Positions 1 through 7,835 of a stretch of DNA of 60,660 nt are shown in pieces. Source of the stretch: an uncultured Roseobacter sp. GTDB taxonomy: Bacteria > Pseudomonadota > Alphaproteobacteria > Rhodobacterales > Rhodobacteraceae. The position numbers and the translations under genes are program-made. The stretch's first letter is position 1. Every line of letters starts with the position of its first letter. The notes under the pieces are model-generated. The model was not told the origin of the DNA. It saw only the letters and a program-made list of their open reading frames with translations, and did not search any database. The stretch spans positions 1 to 60,660 of the forward strand of contig NZ_CANLXG010000006.1 of NCBI RefSeq assembly GCF_947495025.1, read 5' to 3'.

Positions 1-591
1 TGGATCCCGACACCTGAGCGTGCGATCGACCAGCCGTTCCTGATGCCGGTCGAGGACGTGTTCTCGATCTCCGGCCGAGGTACTGTTGTGACGGGCCGTG
101 TCGAGCGTGGCGTGATCAACGTGGGCGACGAGATCGAGATCGTCGGCATCAAGGACACGCAGAAGACGACCTGCACAGGTGTTGAGATGTTCCGCAAGCT
201 GCTGGACCGTGGTGAAGCGGGCGACAACATCGGCGCACTGCTGCGCGGTATCGACCGTGAAGCGGTTGAGCGTGGCCAGGTTCTCTGCAAGCCGGGTTCT
301 GTGACCCCGCACACCAAGTTCGAGGCGGAAGCCTACATCCTGACCAAGGAAGAGGGTGGCCGTCACACGCCGTTCTTTGCGAACTACCGTCCGCAGTTCT
401 ACTTCCGTACGACGGATGTGACCGGCACAGTTCAGCTGGGCGAAGGTACCGAGATGGTGATGCCGGGCGACAACGTGTCCTTTGGCGTTGAGCTGATCGC
501 ACCGATCGCGATGGAAAACGGTCTGCGCTTTGCGATCCGCGAAGGCGGCCGCACGGTTGGCGCGGGCGTTGTGTCCAAGATCACCGAGTGA
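1..591 (+). CDS. tuf: Elongation factor Tu, 3' part (domains II and III)
   Basis: The window opens inside this gene; 196 codons are visible, about half of the usual ~391-residue protein. The GTP-binding domain is upstream of the window. What remains begins at the end of the G domain and shows the domain II stretch with FSISGRGTVVTGRVERG and the domain III stretch with TPHTKFEAEAYIL and PQFYFRTTDVTG. EF-Tu delivers aminoacyl-tRNA to the ribosome in the cytoplasm. It stands directly upstream of the S10 block, the usual alphaproteobacterial place, but is separated from rpsJ by a terminator and an extra gene. Identity is certain; which tuf copy this is cannot be told. Confidence 0.98.
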   Translation, partial: WIPTPERAIDQPFLMPVEDVFSISGRGTVVTGRVERGVINVGDEIEIVGIKDTQKTTCTGVEMFRKLLDRGEAGDNIGALLRGIDREAVERGQVLCKPGSVTPHTKFEAEAYILTKEEGGRHTPFFANYRPQFYFRTTDVTGTVQLGEGTEMVMPGDNVSFGVELIAPIAMENGLRFAIREGGRTVGAGVVSKITE

Positions 592-674
592 TCGCGGGAC
601 GCGCAGGGTAGAGCGTGTCCGGGAACTGAATAACGGCACGCGCCCATGCGGCGCAGACCCGTTCAGACAGACAG

Positions 675-702
675 AGGCCGCCCGGCACCGGGCGGCCTTT
701 TT
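675..702 (+). terminator. Intrinsic terminator after tuf
   Basis: A perfect 10-bp stem (AGGCCGCCCG paired with CGGGCGGCCT) with a 4-nt loop is followed at once by a T-run. It lies 84 bp after the tuf stop codon, so tuf transcription should end before the multicopper oxidase gene. Confidence 0.9.
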
Positions 703-840
703 GCATGCCCGGTGCATCCCCGCCGCCACTACGCGAAAAACAGGGGGGGCGTTCTGCTGGCGGCATCAAACCTCTGCTGTACGAAATGTCCCGGAAGTGC
801 TTACATCTGTCAGGGACGAACCGACCAGGATGCCGATACG

Positions 841-2142
841 ATGATGCCGAACCGCCGCCAGGCACTGGCCATTACCTGCGCCGCTCTTGGCGCCCCCGGA
901 ACAGCGCTGAGTGCGCCCTTTGTGCTGCGCGCGGCCCCGGTCACGGCGCAGATCCTCCCGGCAGGGGACGGTGCCACAGGTCTTTGGGGTTATAACGGAT
1001 CCAGTCCGGGGCCGGAAATCCGCCGGCGCGTGGGCGACACGCTGGAACTGACCTTTGAGAACGCCATCGGAGAGGGGTCGGCGATACACTGGCACGGTAT
1101 CCGGATTGAAAACGTGATGGACGGAGTGCCCTATCTCACTCAGCCGATGGTCGCGGATGGTGAAAACTTCACCTACCGCTTCACGCTGCCCGATGCCGGA
1201 ACATACTGGTACCATTCCCATAACCGGTCCTGGGAACAGGTGGCGCGGGGCCTCTACGGCCCGTTGATTGTCGAAGAGCGCAGGCCTCCGGATGTTCATC
1301 ATGACATCACGGTCGTGATTGATGACTGGCGGATTGAACGCACCGGGGAGGTCGTAGAGAACTTTGGCGACCGGCATGATTTTTCACATGCAGGCCGGCT
1401 GGGTACCTATGCGCGCGCGATTACATCGGTTTCGCAGGTGCGGCGTGGAGACCGCGTGCGTCTGCGGCTGATCAATACGGCAACTGCGCGTATCTTTCCC
1501 CTCGAAGTCTCCGGTCTTTCAGGAAAGATCGTTGCCCTTGATGGTATGCCTCTGTCCCGGCCACGTGACATCGAAAGGATGTTTCTGGCACCGGCGCAAC
1601 GGGCCGACATCATCGCGGATGTCACCGATACAGTTAAGTTTGTTTTTCCGACCCGGCAGGATCCATACGAGCTGGGAGAGATCAGCGTGACGGGACAGAA
1701 CAACTCACCGTTTGTTACGCCGGTCGCGGCACTTCCCCCGGCAGATCTGCCTGCACCTGCTGACATACCAGACCGCAGGGTGACGCTGGTGATGCAGGGC
1801 GGGGCGATGGGTGGTGTTCACAGAGGGGACGACATCTGGAGTTTCAATGGCATCTCCGGTCTGATGGATGACCCCTGGCAGACAATCGAACGTGGAGAGA
1901 CCGTCCAGATCACCCTGAAAAACGACACGGCCTTTCCGCATGGTATTCATCTGCACGGCCACCATTTCTTTGAGCTAAACCCCGATGGTTCGCCCGGGGA
2001 TCTGCGCGACACGACGCTCTTGCAGCGCCAGGAAACCCGCGACATCCTCTGTGTTTTTGACAATCCTGGAAAATGGCTGCTTCACTGCCATATGCTCGGA
2101 CATCAGGCGTCGGGCATGAAAACCTGGGTACAGGTGACCTGA
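841..2142 (+). CDS. Multicopper oxidase, exported (probable Tat substrate)
   Basis: A protein of 433 residues with three-cupredoxin architecture. All four copper motifs are visible: IHWHG (H83, H85), WYHSH (H125, H127), HGIHLHGHH (H367, H370, H372) and LLHCHMLGHQASGM (H415, C416, H417, H421, M426). C416, the flanking histidines and M426 are the expected type 1 ligands. The N-terminus has RRQ followed by a hydrophobic stretch, a plausible twin-arginine signal, so the enzyme should act in the periplasm. Family members oxidise Cu(I), phenols or metals with O2; the substrate cannot be deduced. The ATG at 841 was chosen because it sets the signal peptide; the frame is open further upstream. It sits alone between tuf and rpsJ, flanked by terminators on both sides. 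Confidence 0.93.
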   Translation: MMPNRRQALAITCAALGAPGTALSAPFVLRAAPVTAQILPAGDGATGLWGYNGSSPGPEIRRRVGDTLELTFENAIGEGSAIHWHGIRIENVMDGVPYLTQPMVADGENFTYRFTLPDAGTYWYHSHNRSWEQVARGLYGPLIVEERRPPDVHHDITVVIDDWRIERTGEVVENFGDRHDFSHAGRLGTYARAITSVSQVRRGDRVRLRLINTATARIFPLEVSGLSGKIVALDGMPLSRPRDIERMFLAPAQRADIIADVTDTVKFVFPTRQDPYELGEISVTGQNNSPFVTPVAALPPADLPAPADIPDRRVTLVMQGGAMGGVHRGDDIWSFNGISGLMDDPWQTIERGETVQITLKNDTAFPHGIHLHGHHFFELNPDGSPGDLRDTTLLQRQETRDILCVFDNPGKWLLHCHMLGHQASGMKTWVQVT

Positions 2143-2239
2143 CCGGATGATTTGTGGAAATTGCTACGGATTCCCGCATAAAAATCAATGATCACCATTG
2201 CCTTTCTGCGCGACTCCCCCTAAACGACCCAAATCCAAC

Positions 2240-2265
2240 AAGGGTGCGGTCAGCCGCGCCCTTTT
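2240..2265 (+). terminator. Terminator-like hairpin before rpsJ
   Basis: A 10-bp stem with one G-U pair (AAGGGTGCGG with CCGCGCCCTT), loop TCAG, followed by TT. It lies about 100 bp after the multicopper oxidase stop and upstream of rpsJ. The short T-run makes it a moderate terminator. Confidence 0.6.
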
Positions 2266-2351
2266 CCGTTGGACCAAAAGACGCGATGAGGGTGTGCGAT
2301 GAGCGCCCATCCTCCTCTCCGATCTGGACCCTGATATAAAGGGTGATGCAC

Positions 2352-2672
2352 ATGGCCGTTCAAAGCCAAAACATCCGCATCCGCCTCAAGGCGTTTGACT
2401 ACCGCGTGCTGGATGCTTCCACACAAGAAATCGTCAACACCGCCAAGCGTACAGGTGCTTCCGTTCGCGGCCCGATCCCGCTGCCGAACAAAATCGAGAA
2501 GTTCACCGTTCTGCGTGGCCCGCACGTTGACAAGAAATCCCGTGACCAGTTCGAAATCCGCACGCACAAGCGCCTGCTGGATATCGTTGATCCGACTCCC
2601 CAGACCGTAGACGCGCTGATGAAGCTCGACCTCGCCGCTGGTGTGGACGTCGAAATCAAGCTGCAGTCATAA
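2352..2672 (+). CDS. rpsJ: 30S ribosomal protein S10
   Basis: A 106-residue S10 with the family's IRIRLKAFDYRVLD start and the KSRDQFEIRTHKRLLDI core. It takes part in 30S head assembly and, as NusE, in antitermination. Three in-frame starts (GTG 2343, ATG 2346, ATG 2352) are close together. ATG 2352 was chosen because AAAGGG lies 8 nt upstream and the protein then begins where homologues do. First gene of the S10 block; no convincing promoter was read just upstream. Confidence 0.96.
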   Translation: MAVQSQNIRIRLKAFDYRVLDASTQEIVNTAKRTGASVRGPIPLPNKIEKFTVLRGPHVDKKSRDQFEIRTHKRLLDIVDPTPQTVDALMKLDLAAGVDVEIKLQS

Positions 2673-2691
2673 ACGTAGGAGGGTAATTGTT

Positions 2692-3567
2692 ATGTTGCGC
2701 TCAGGCGTTATTGCAAAAAAAGTCGGGATGACCCGGCTGTTCATGGAAGACGGCAAGCAGATCCCTGTGACCGTTCTCCAGCTCGACAAGCTTCAGGTTG
2801 TGGCACAGCGGACCGCTGAGAAAGACGGCTACTCTGCCGTTCAGCTCGGTGCCGGTACGGCCAAGGCCAAGCGGACGTCGCAGGCCATGCGCGGCCACTT
2901 CGCAGCGGCGAAAGTGGAACCAAAGCGCAAGGTTGCCGAGTTCCGCGTGGACGAAGAGAACCTGATTGGTGTGGGCGAAGAGATCACTGCAAACCATTAC
3001 TTCGAAGGCCAGTTCGTCGACGTGGCGGGTACCTCTATCGGTAAAGGTTTCGCCGGTGCGATGAAGCGCCACAACTTTGGCGGTCTGCGTGCTACGCACG
3101 GTGTTTCCATTTCGCACCGTTCGCACGGCTCTACAGGCCAGTGTCAGGATCCGGGCAAGGTTTTCAAAGGCAAGAAAATGGCGGGTCACATGGGTGCTGC
3201 CCGTGTTACCACGCAGAACCTTCAGGTCGTCCGCACAGATGCCGACCGTGGCCTGATCATGGTCAAAGGCGCTGTCCCGGGCTCCAAGGGTGGCTGGGTT
3301 ACCGTCAAGGATGCGGTCAAAAAACCGTTCCCGGAAAACGCAATCCTGCCCGCCGCGCTCAAATCTGCTGCCGAGGAAGCCGCGAAAGCTGCTGAAGAAG
3401 CCGCTGCCGCAGCCGCCGCTGAAGCAGAAGCAGAAGCAAAGCGCCTTGCCGAAGAGCAGGCCGCAGCTGAAGCCGAAGCGCTGAAAGCAGCCGAAGCCGA
3501 AATCGAAGCTGAAAAGTCGGATGACGCGCCTGCCGCGGAAGAAGACAAGAAAGAAGGTGACGCATGA
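2692..3567 (+). CDS. rplC: 50S ribosomal protein L3 with long acidic Ala/Glu tail
   Basis: 291 residues against about 210 for the bacterial core protein. Residues 1-~215 are a normal L3 (RSGVIAKKVGMTRLF start, HGVSISHRSHGSTG loop near the peptidyl transferase centre). The rest is an Ala/Glu/Lys-rich extension predicted to be helical or coiled-coil, a known trait of alphaproteobacterial L3. GGAGGG upstream supports ATG 2692. The stop overlaps the rplD start by 4 nt (ATGA), so translation of L4 is coupled to L3. Confidence 0.97.
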   Translation: MLRSGVIAKKVGMTRLFMEDGKQIPVTVLQLDKLQVVAQRTAEKDGYSAVQLGAGTAKAKRTSQAMRGHFAAAKVEPKRKVAEFRVDEENLIGVGEEITANHYFEGQFVDVAGTSIGKGFAGAMKRHNFGGLRATHGVSISHRSHGSTGQCQDPGKVFKGKKMAGHMGAARVTTQNLQVVRTDADRGLIMVKGAVPGSKGGWVTVKDAVKKPFPENAILPAALKSAAEEAAKAAEEAAAAAAAEAEAEAKRLAEEQAAAEAEALKAAEAEIEAEKSDDAPAAEEDKKEGDA

Positions 3568-4181
3568 AACTCGATGTCATCAAACTCGACGGCGGCAAAG
3601 CCGGCTCGGTAGAGCTGGACGAGGCGCTGTTCGGTCTGGAGCCGCGCGCGGACATCCTGCACCGTGTTGTGCGCTGGCAGCGTAACAACGCGCAGGCTGG
3701 TACGCACAAGGTCAAGACCCGCTCGGAAACCAGCTACTCGACCAAGAAGATCTACCGCCAGAAAGGCACCGGTGGCGCACGCCACGGCGACCGTAACGCG
3801 CCGATCTTCCGCAAGGGTGGTATCTACAAGGGCCCGACACCGCGCAGCCACGGTCACGAGCTGACCAAGAAGTTCCGCAAACTGGGCCTGTGTCACGCGC
3901 TGTCAGCCAAGGCCAAAGCGGGTGAGCTCGTGATCATCGACGCGGCAGCCTCAGAAGGCAAAACAGCCGCTCTGGCCAAACAGGTTGCAAACCTGGGCTG
4001 GAAACGCGCGCTGGTCATCGACGGTGCCTCGGTCGACGAGGGTTTCGCCCAGGCCGCACGCAACATTGACGGTCTGGATATCCTGCCGACAATGGGCGCA
4101 AACGTATATGACATCCTCAAGCGTGATACTCTGGTGATCACCAAAGCGGGTGTCGAAGCACTGGAGGCTCGCTTGAAATGA
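3564..4181 (+). CDS. rplD: 50S ribosomal protein L4
   Basis: A 205-residue L4 with the RSETSYSTKKIYRQKGTGGARHGDRNAPIFRKGG extended-loop region in two recognisable parts (residues ~50-90) that reaches the exit tunnel. In enterobacteria L4 also represses its own operon; no such leader is visible upstream of rpsJ here. The gene overlaps both rplC and rplW by 4 nt. Confidence 0.97.
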   Translation: MKLDVIKLDGGKAGSVELDEALFGLEPRADILHRVVRWQRNNAQAGTHKVKTRSETSYSTKKIYRQKGTGGARHGDRNAPIFRKGGIYKGPTPRSHGHELTKKFRKLGLCHALSAKAKAGELVIIDAAASEGKTAALAKQVANLGWKRALVIDGASVDEGFAQAARNIDGLDILPTMGANVYDILKRDTLVITKAGVEALEARLK

Positions 4182-4474
4182 GTGCCAAGGCAGAACACTA
4201 CGATGTGATCCGCAAGCCGGTTATCACCGAAAAAGCCACCATGAGCTCCGAGAACAACGCCGTTGTTTTCGAAGTGGCGATGGACAGCAACAAGCCGCAG
4301 ATCAAGGAGGCCGTCGAGGCGCTCTTTGGTGTGAAGGTCAAAGCTGTCAACACCACGATCACAAAGGGCAAAGTGAAACGGTTCCGCGGCCAGCTCGGCA
4401 AGCGGAAGGACGTCAAAAAGGCCTATGTGACGCTCGAAGAGGGCAACACAATCGACGTATCCACAGGTCTCTGA
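4178..4474 (+). CDS. rplW: 50S ribosomal protein L23
   Basis: 98 residues, normal length. It carries the KPVITEKATM motif and the VKAVNTTITKGKVKRFRG segment that contacts 23S rRNA. L23 lies at the tunnel exit and docks trigger factor, SRP and SecY. The start overlaps the rplD stop (ATGA). It is the last gene before a strong terminator, so the first S10 segment ends here. Confidence 0.97.
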   Translation: MSAKAEHYDVIRKPVITEKATMSSENNAVVFEVAMDSNKPQIKEAVEALFGVKVKAVNTTITKGKVKRFRGQLGKRKDVKKAYVTLEEGNTIDVSTGL

Positions 4475-4504
4475 CCTCCCTCCGGATATCTGTAAAGTCT
4501 GACA

Positions 4505-4536
4505 CGCCCCGGTGCCGCAAGGTGCCGGGGCGTTTT
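4505..4536 (+). terminator. Intrinsic terminator after rplW
   Basis: A 12-bp stem (two wobble pairs) closed by a GCAA loop, followed by GTTTTCC, 30 bp after the rplW stop. It ends the rpsJ-rplW transcript in the middle of what is normally one S10 operon. Confidence 0.82.
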
Positions 4537-4634
4537 CCGTTGGCAGGGGGCGTTCTGCTGTCCGGTGGAACCTGGCAGAACTTCGCCGACTGTTCAGACT
4601 TTTGGGCTGCAGTGTAGTAATTCCGCCACCACCG

Positions 4635-4650
4635 ACACGATTTATCGTGT
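4635..4650. promoter_or_regulatory. Perfect 16-bp palindrome, candidate operator
   Basis: ACACGATTTATCGTGT has two 7-bp arms around TT. It lies about 100 bp upstream of the GTG start of the inserted gene at 4748, in an AT-richer patch with no other gene. I do not recognise the regulator. Confidence 0.4.
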
Positions 4651-4747
4651 TAGTTTAAGCACTTCTAACGGGAATGGTGTGGGTTTCGGTTGTCAGCGGT
4701 TTTCAGTCAGCATTCCTGGAGGTGGGGTTTTTCCGAGGGACGATCAC

Positions 4748-5956
4748 GTGCAGGAGAAAGAAACCAGTTCAGATATCCCGTCCGGTGCAAACGGCACCGC
4801 TGACGCGATTGCAGATACCAACTGGGAAAGCCGGCTGAGTAAGGCAAGAGCGCGACGTGCAGAAGTTCTGTCTGCCCGTACCATGGCAAAGACTGCGCAG
4901 ACCGTCGCAAAGACACGCGCGCCCGAGGCCGCCCCGACCGTACCCGAAGCAGCCGATGGGGCGGAACCCGGGGATGCAGCAGCAGAAACGAACACAGAAC
5001 TGGGTCTGCGGCTCACCGGAAAAGACGCTGCCCGTGCACTGTTTGTGTTCGCGGGCAGTCTGGGATTTGCCCTGGGGGCGGTGCTTGGTATCGGAATCCT
5101 GATCGGGGTGGGCTCAACCGCGGGCAGTCAGCAGTCGGGTATCGCACAGATACAGACCACGCCGGTGCCGTCAGCAGAAGTACCTGCAAACACCCTCCAG
5201 GCGATTGCGACCGGCCCGGAACCGGTGCCAACCACGCGGGATACGGCATCGCTTCCGACAGGCGAAACGGTCAGTGCCACTCCAGCGCCGGAAGCACCCG
5301 CGCTGCAGGTTTCTGTATCCTCTCTTCCTGCCGTGCCTGCCCTGACCGGTGCGCCTTTACCCGACGACGCTGTTCTGCTCGTGGACAGCCAGAAGCTGCA
5401 GCCCGCGCGGCCCTCTGATGATCTGCCTGTCGATGTCACGCCTGTTCTGCTGACAGGACTCGTGCCGCCCGAACCGCTGAAGGCACGGGATACGCCGTTG
5501 CCCGAAATCACGCAGATTACCTATATGAGCGTTGATCTGACGCCGGCAGACGCGGCGGTGATGCGGTCTCTTGCCGTACCAGCCGCGGTGCCGGATACAT
5601 TCTCGCCGCTGCAACCCACTGTACCTGCGTATTTCGTCCATGCACCGGATGGTGTTTCGACGTCCCGGCTTCAGGGCTACATCGCGCAGATAGAGGCATC
5701 AGGTGTCGCGGTCGCAGGCATAGGTCGTGAGACATTCCGCGTGTCGTCGACGCATCTGCGGTATTACAGTCCGGAGATGCAGGAGGCGGCTGCTTCCCTG
5801 GCCGATGACCTTGGTGTGCCCGCGCGTGATTTTACCGGGAATGCCATAGTGCCGGGGCGGATCGAGATCTGGGTCGCAGGGCGGCCCAGAGTGGCGCCTG
5901 CTCCCGTCGTCGAGGAGCGGATACCGTGGTGGCGCCGCAACCGCGAGGACCGCTGA
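4748..5956 (+). CDS. Single-pass membrane-anchored protein of unknown function
   Basis: A 402-residue protein. About 95 residues of charged/Ala-rich N-terminus are followed by one transmembrane helix (LFVFAGSLGFALGAVLGIG), a Pro/Ala-rich linker of about 150 residues, and a conserved-looking C-terminal domain (YFVHAPDGVSTSRLQGYIAQ onward) ending in WWRRNREDR. The C-terminal domain loosely resembles LytR-C-type domains; that is inference only. Start GTG 4748 was chosen because GAGGGA lies 7 nt upstream; the frame is open to 4565 but without a ribosome site there. It sits between rplW and rplB, behind a terminator, so it probably has its own promoter. Confidence 0.75.
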   Translation: MQEKETSSDIPSGANGTADAIADTNWESRLSKARARRAEVLSARTMAKTAQTVAKTRAPEAAPTVPEAADGAEPGDAAAETNTELGLRLTGKDAARALFVFAGSLGFALGAVLGIGILIGVGSTAGSQQSGIAQIQTTPVPSAEVPANTLQAIATGPEPVPTTRDTASLPTGETVSATPAPEAPALQVSVSSLPAVPALTGAPLPDDAVLLVDSQKLQPARPSDDLPVDVTPVLLTGLVPPEPLKARDTPLPEITQITYMSVDLTPADAAVMRSLAVPAAVPDTFSPLQPTVPAYFVHAPDGVSTSRLQGYIAQIEASGVAVAGIGRETFRVSSTHLRYYSPEMQEAAASLADDLGVPARDFTGNAIVPGRIEIWVAGRPRVAPAPVVEERIPWWRRNREDR

Positions 5957-6080
5957 ATACGTGAACTCAGCGCCGATGCGCGTTACCAGGTGATGGCGTC
6001 AGACGCTGAACCAGCTGCCCCGGCGCCGGTTTCCCTGGGCCTGGCAGATACGACACCGGCGGTTTTTCATAGCGGGCATT

Positions 6081-6100
6081 CCCCTGTTTTACGGGGGTTT
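6081..6100 (+). terminator. Weak terminator-like hairpin
   Basis: A 6-bp stem CCCCTG/CGGGGG with loop TTTTA followed by TTT, 125 bp after the inserted gene and just before the rplB promoter. Short, so uncertain. The 370-bp gap 5957-6326 otherwise holds only the promoter and leader listed next. Confidence 0.35.
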
Positions 6101-6163
6101 GGGCGCCCCAGGCCATTCAGGCGCAGAATGCATGCAGAACTGCCGATTAACCAGCTACGGCCC

Positions 6164-6192
6164 TTGACCCGATCCCCAAGCTCCCCTATCAG
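6164..6192 (+). promoter_or_regulatory. Candidate sigma70 promoter for rplB-rplP
   Basis: TTGACC (6164-6169), exactly 17 bp, then TATCAG (6187-6192). It is placed after the terminator and inserted gene and before rplB, so it would restart transcription of the second S10 segment. Confidence 0.65.
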
Positions 6193-6204
6193 ACCCCATC
6201 GGTA

Positions 6205-6260
6205 AGGCCCCGGATTCGTCCGGGGCCTCGTCGTTGCCCGCAAGGGCATCCTAACGGGCA
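6205..6260 (+). promoter_or_regulatory. Structured leader upstream of rplB with alternative hairpins
   Basis: The predicted transcript begins near 6199. It opens with a 9-bp hairpin (AGGCCCCGG 6205-6213 with CCGGGGCCT 6220-6228). Next, TGCCC at 6235-6239 can pair with GGGCA at 6244-6248 over a GCAA loop, or TGCCCG (6235-6240) can pair with CGGGCA at 6255-6260. The two pairings exclude each other. This would suit an autoregulatory ribosomal-protein leader, but no known leader family is recognised. Confidence 0.45.
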
Positions 6261-6326
6261 CCTACGGGGGCCTTCATACCATAGTCGTCATCGCGACGAC
6301 GGACAGCAAAACGGAAGACAGACAAC

Positions 6327-7169
6327 ATGGCACTCAAGTCGTATAAACCGACGACGCCGGGCCAGCGTGGGCTGGTACTGATCGACCGTTCGGAGCTCTG
6401 GAAAGGCCGCCCGGTCAAGTCCCTCACAGAGGGTCTGACCAAGAATGGCGGACGGAACAACACCGGACGGATCACGATGCGCCGCAAAGGCGGCGGGGCA
6501 AAACGCCTCTACCGGATCGTTGACTTCAAACGGAACAAAATGGATGTAACGGCCACGGTCGAGCGCATCGAATATGACCCTAACCGGACAGCTTTCATCG
6601 CTCTCGTGAAATACGAAGACGGCGAGCAGGCGTACATCCTCGCGCCGCAGCGTCTGGCCGTCGGTGACAGCGTGATTTCAAGCGCAAAAGCAGACATCAA
6701 ACCGGGTAACGCTATGCCTTTCGCAGGCATGCCCATCGGTACAATCGTACACAACATCGAGATGAAGCCCGGCAAGGGTGGTCAGATCGCACGTGCCGCC
6801 GGTACCTACGCTCAGTTCGTGGGCCGTGACGGTGGTTACGCTCAGATCCGTCTGAGTTCTGGCGAACTGCGTCTGGTACGTCAGGAATGCATGGCCACTG
6901 TCGGAGCCGTGTCCAACCCTGACAACTCCAACCAGAACTACGGTAAAGCGGGCCGTATGCGTCACAAGGGCATCCGCCCGTCTGTGCGTGGTGTCGTGAT
7001 GAACCCGATCGACCACCCGCACGGTGGTGGTGAAGGCCGGACCTCTGGTGGTCGTCACCCGGTTACCCCCTGGGGCAAACCGACGAAAGGTGCCAAGACC
7101 CGCAACAAGAACAAAGCGTCCAGCAAGCTAATTATCCGCTCGCGGCACGCCAAGAAGAAGGGGCGCTGA
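6327..7169 (+). CDS. rplB: 50S ribosomal protein L2
   Basis: 280 residues, normal for the family. It shows the MALKSYKPTTPGQRG start, the LVRQECMATVGAVSNPDN segment and the MNPIDHPHGGGEGRTSGGRHPV signature near the peptidyl transferase centre. It starts the second S10 segment behind its own promoter and leader. rpsS follows after 3 nt. Confidence 0.98.
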   Translation: MALKSYKPTTPGQRGLVLIDRSELWKGRPVKSLTEGLTKNGGRNNTGRITMRRKGGGAKRLYRIVDFKRNKMDVTATVERIEYDPNRTAFIALVKYEDGEQAYILAPQRLAVGDSVISSAKADIKPGNAMPFAGMPIGTIVHNIEMKPGKGGQIARAAGTYAQFVGRDGGYAQIRLSSGELRLVRQECMATVGAVSNPDNSNQNYGKAGRMRHKGIRPSVRGVVMNPIDHPHGGGEGRTSGGRHPVTPWGKPTKGAKTRNKNKASSKLIIRSRHAKKKGR

Positions 7170-7172
7170 TAG

Positions 7173-7451
7173 ATGGCACGCTCTGTATGGAAAGGTCCTT
7201 TTGTCGACTCTTATGTGTTGAAAAAGGCCGAGGCGTCCCGCGAAAGCGGTCGCAACGAAGTTATCAAGATCTGGTCGCGCCGCTCGACAATCCTGCCCCA
7301 GTTCGTGGGCCTGACGTTCGGTGTCTACAACGGTCACAAGCACATCCCTGTTAACGTGTCTGAAGACATGATCGGTCAGAAGTTCGGTGAATACTCGCCG
7401 ACACGGACATACTACGGTCACGCCGCAGACAAAAAAGCGAAGCGGAAGTAA
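7173..7451 (+). CDS. rpsS: 30S ribosomal protein S19
   Basis: 92 residues with MARSVWKGPFVD at the start and the VGLTFGVYNGHKHIPV / GQKFGEYSPTR signature. S19 pairs with S13 in the 30S head. It is packed 3 nt after rplB and 3 nt before rplV. Confidence 0.98.
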   Translation: MARSVWKGPFVDSYVLKKAEASRESGRNEVIKIWSRRSTILPQFVGLTFGVYNGHKHIPVNVSEDMIGQKFGEYSPTRTYYGHAADKKAKRK

Positions 7452-7454
7452 GCC

Positions 7455-7835
7455 ATGAGCAAGGATAAAAATCCCCGCCGCGTGGCCGACAACGAAGCAC
7501 GTGCAAAACTGCGCATGCTGCGTACAAGCCCGCAGAAACTGAACCTGGTCGCTGCAATGATCCGCGGCAAGAAAGTAGACAAGGCCCTCACGGACCTGAC
7601 TTTCTCCAAAAAGCGGATCGCACTGGACGTGAAGAAGTGCCTTCAGTCCGCGATTGCAAACGGCGAAAACAACCACAATCTCGACGTGGACGAGCTGATC
7701 GTTGCAGAAGCCTATGTGGGCAAAAATCTGACGATGAAGCGCGGTCGCCCGCGGGCCCGTGGCCGTTTCGGCAAGATCATCAAGCCGTTCTCGGAAATCA
7801 CGATCGTCGTACGTCAAGTTGAGGAGCAAGCCTGA
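7455..7835 (+). CDS. rplV: 50S ribosomal protein L22
   Basis: 126 residues. SPQKLNLVAAMIRGKKVDKAL is split over the N-terminal helix region, and the MKRGRPRARGRFGKI stretch forms the beta-hairpin lining the exit tunnel, where erythromycin-resistance changes occur in other bacteria. The stop shares one base with the rpsC start (TGATG). Confidence 0.97.
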   Translation: MSKDKNPRRVADNEARAKLRMLRTSPQKLNLVAAMIRGKKVDKALTDLTFSKKRIALDVKKCLQSAIANGENNHNLDVDELIVAEAYVGKNLTMKRGRPRARGRFGKIIKPFSEITIVVRQVEEQA

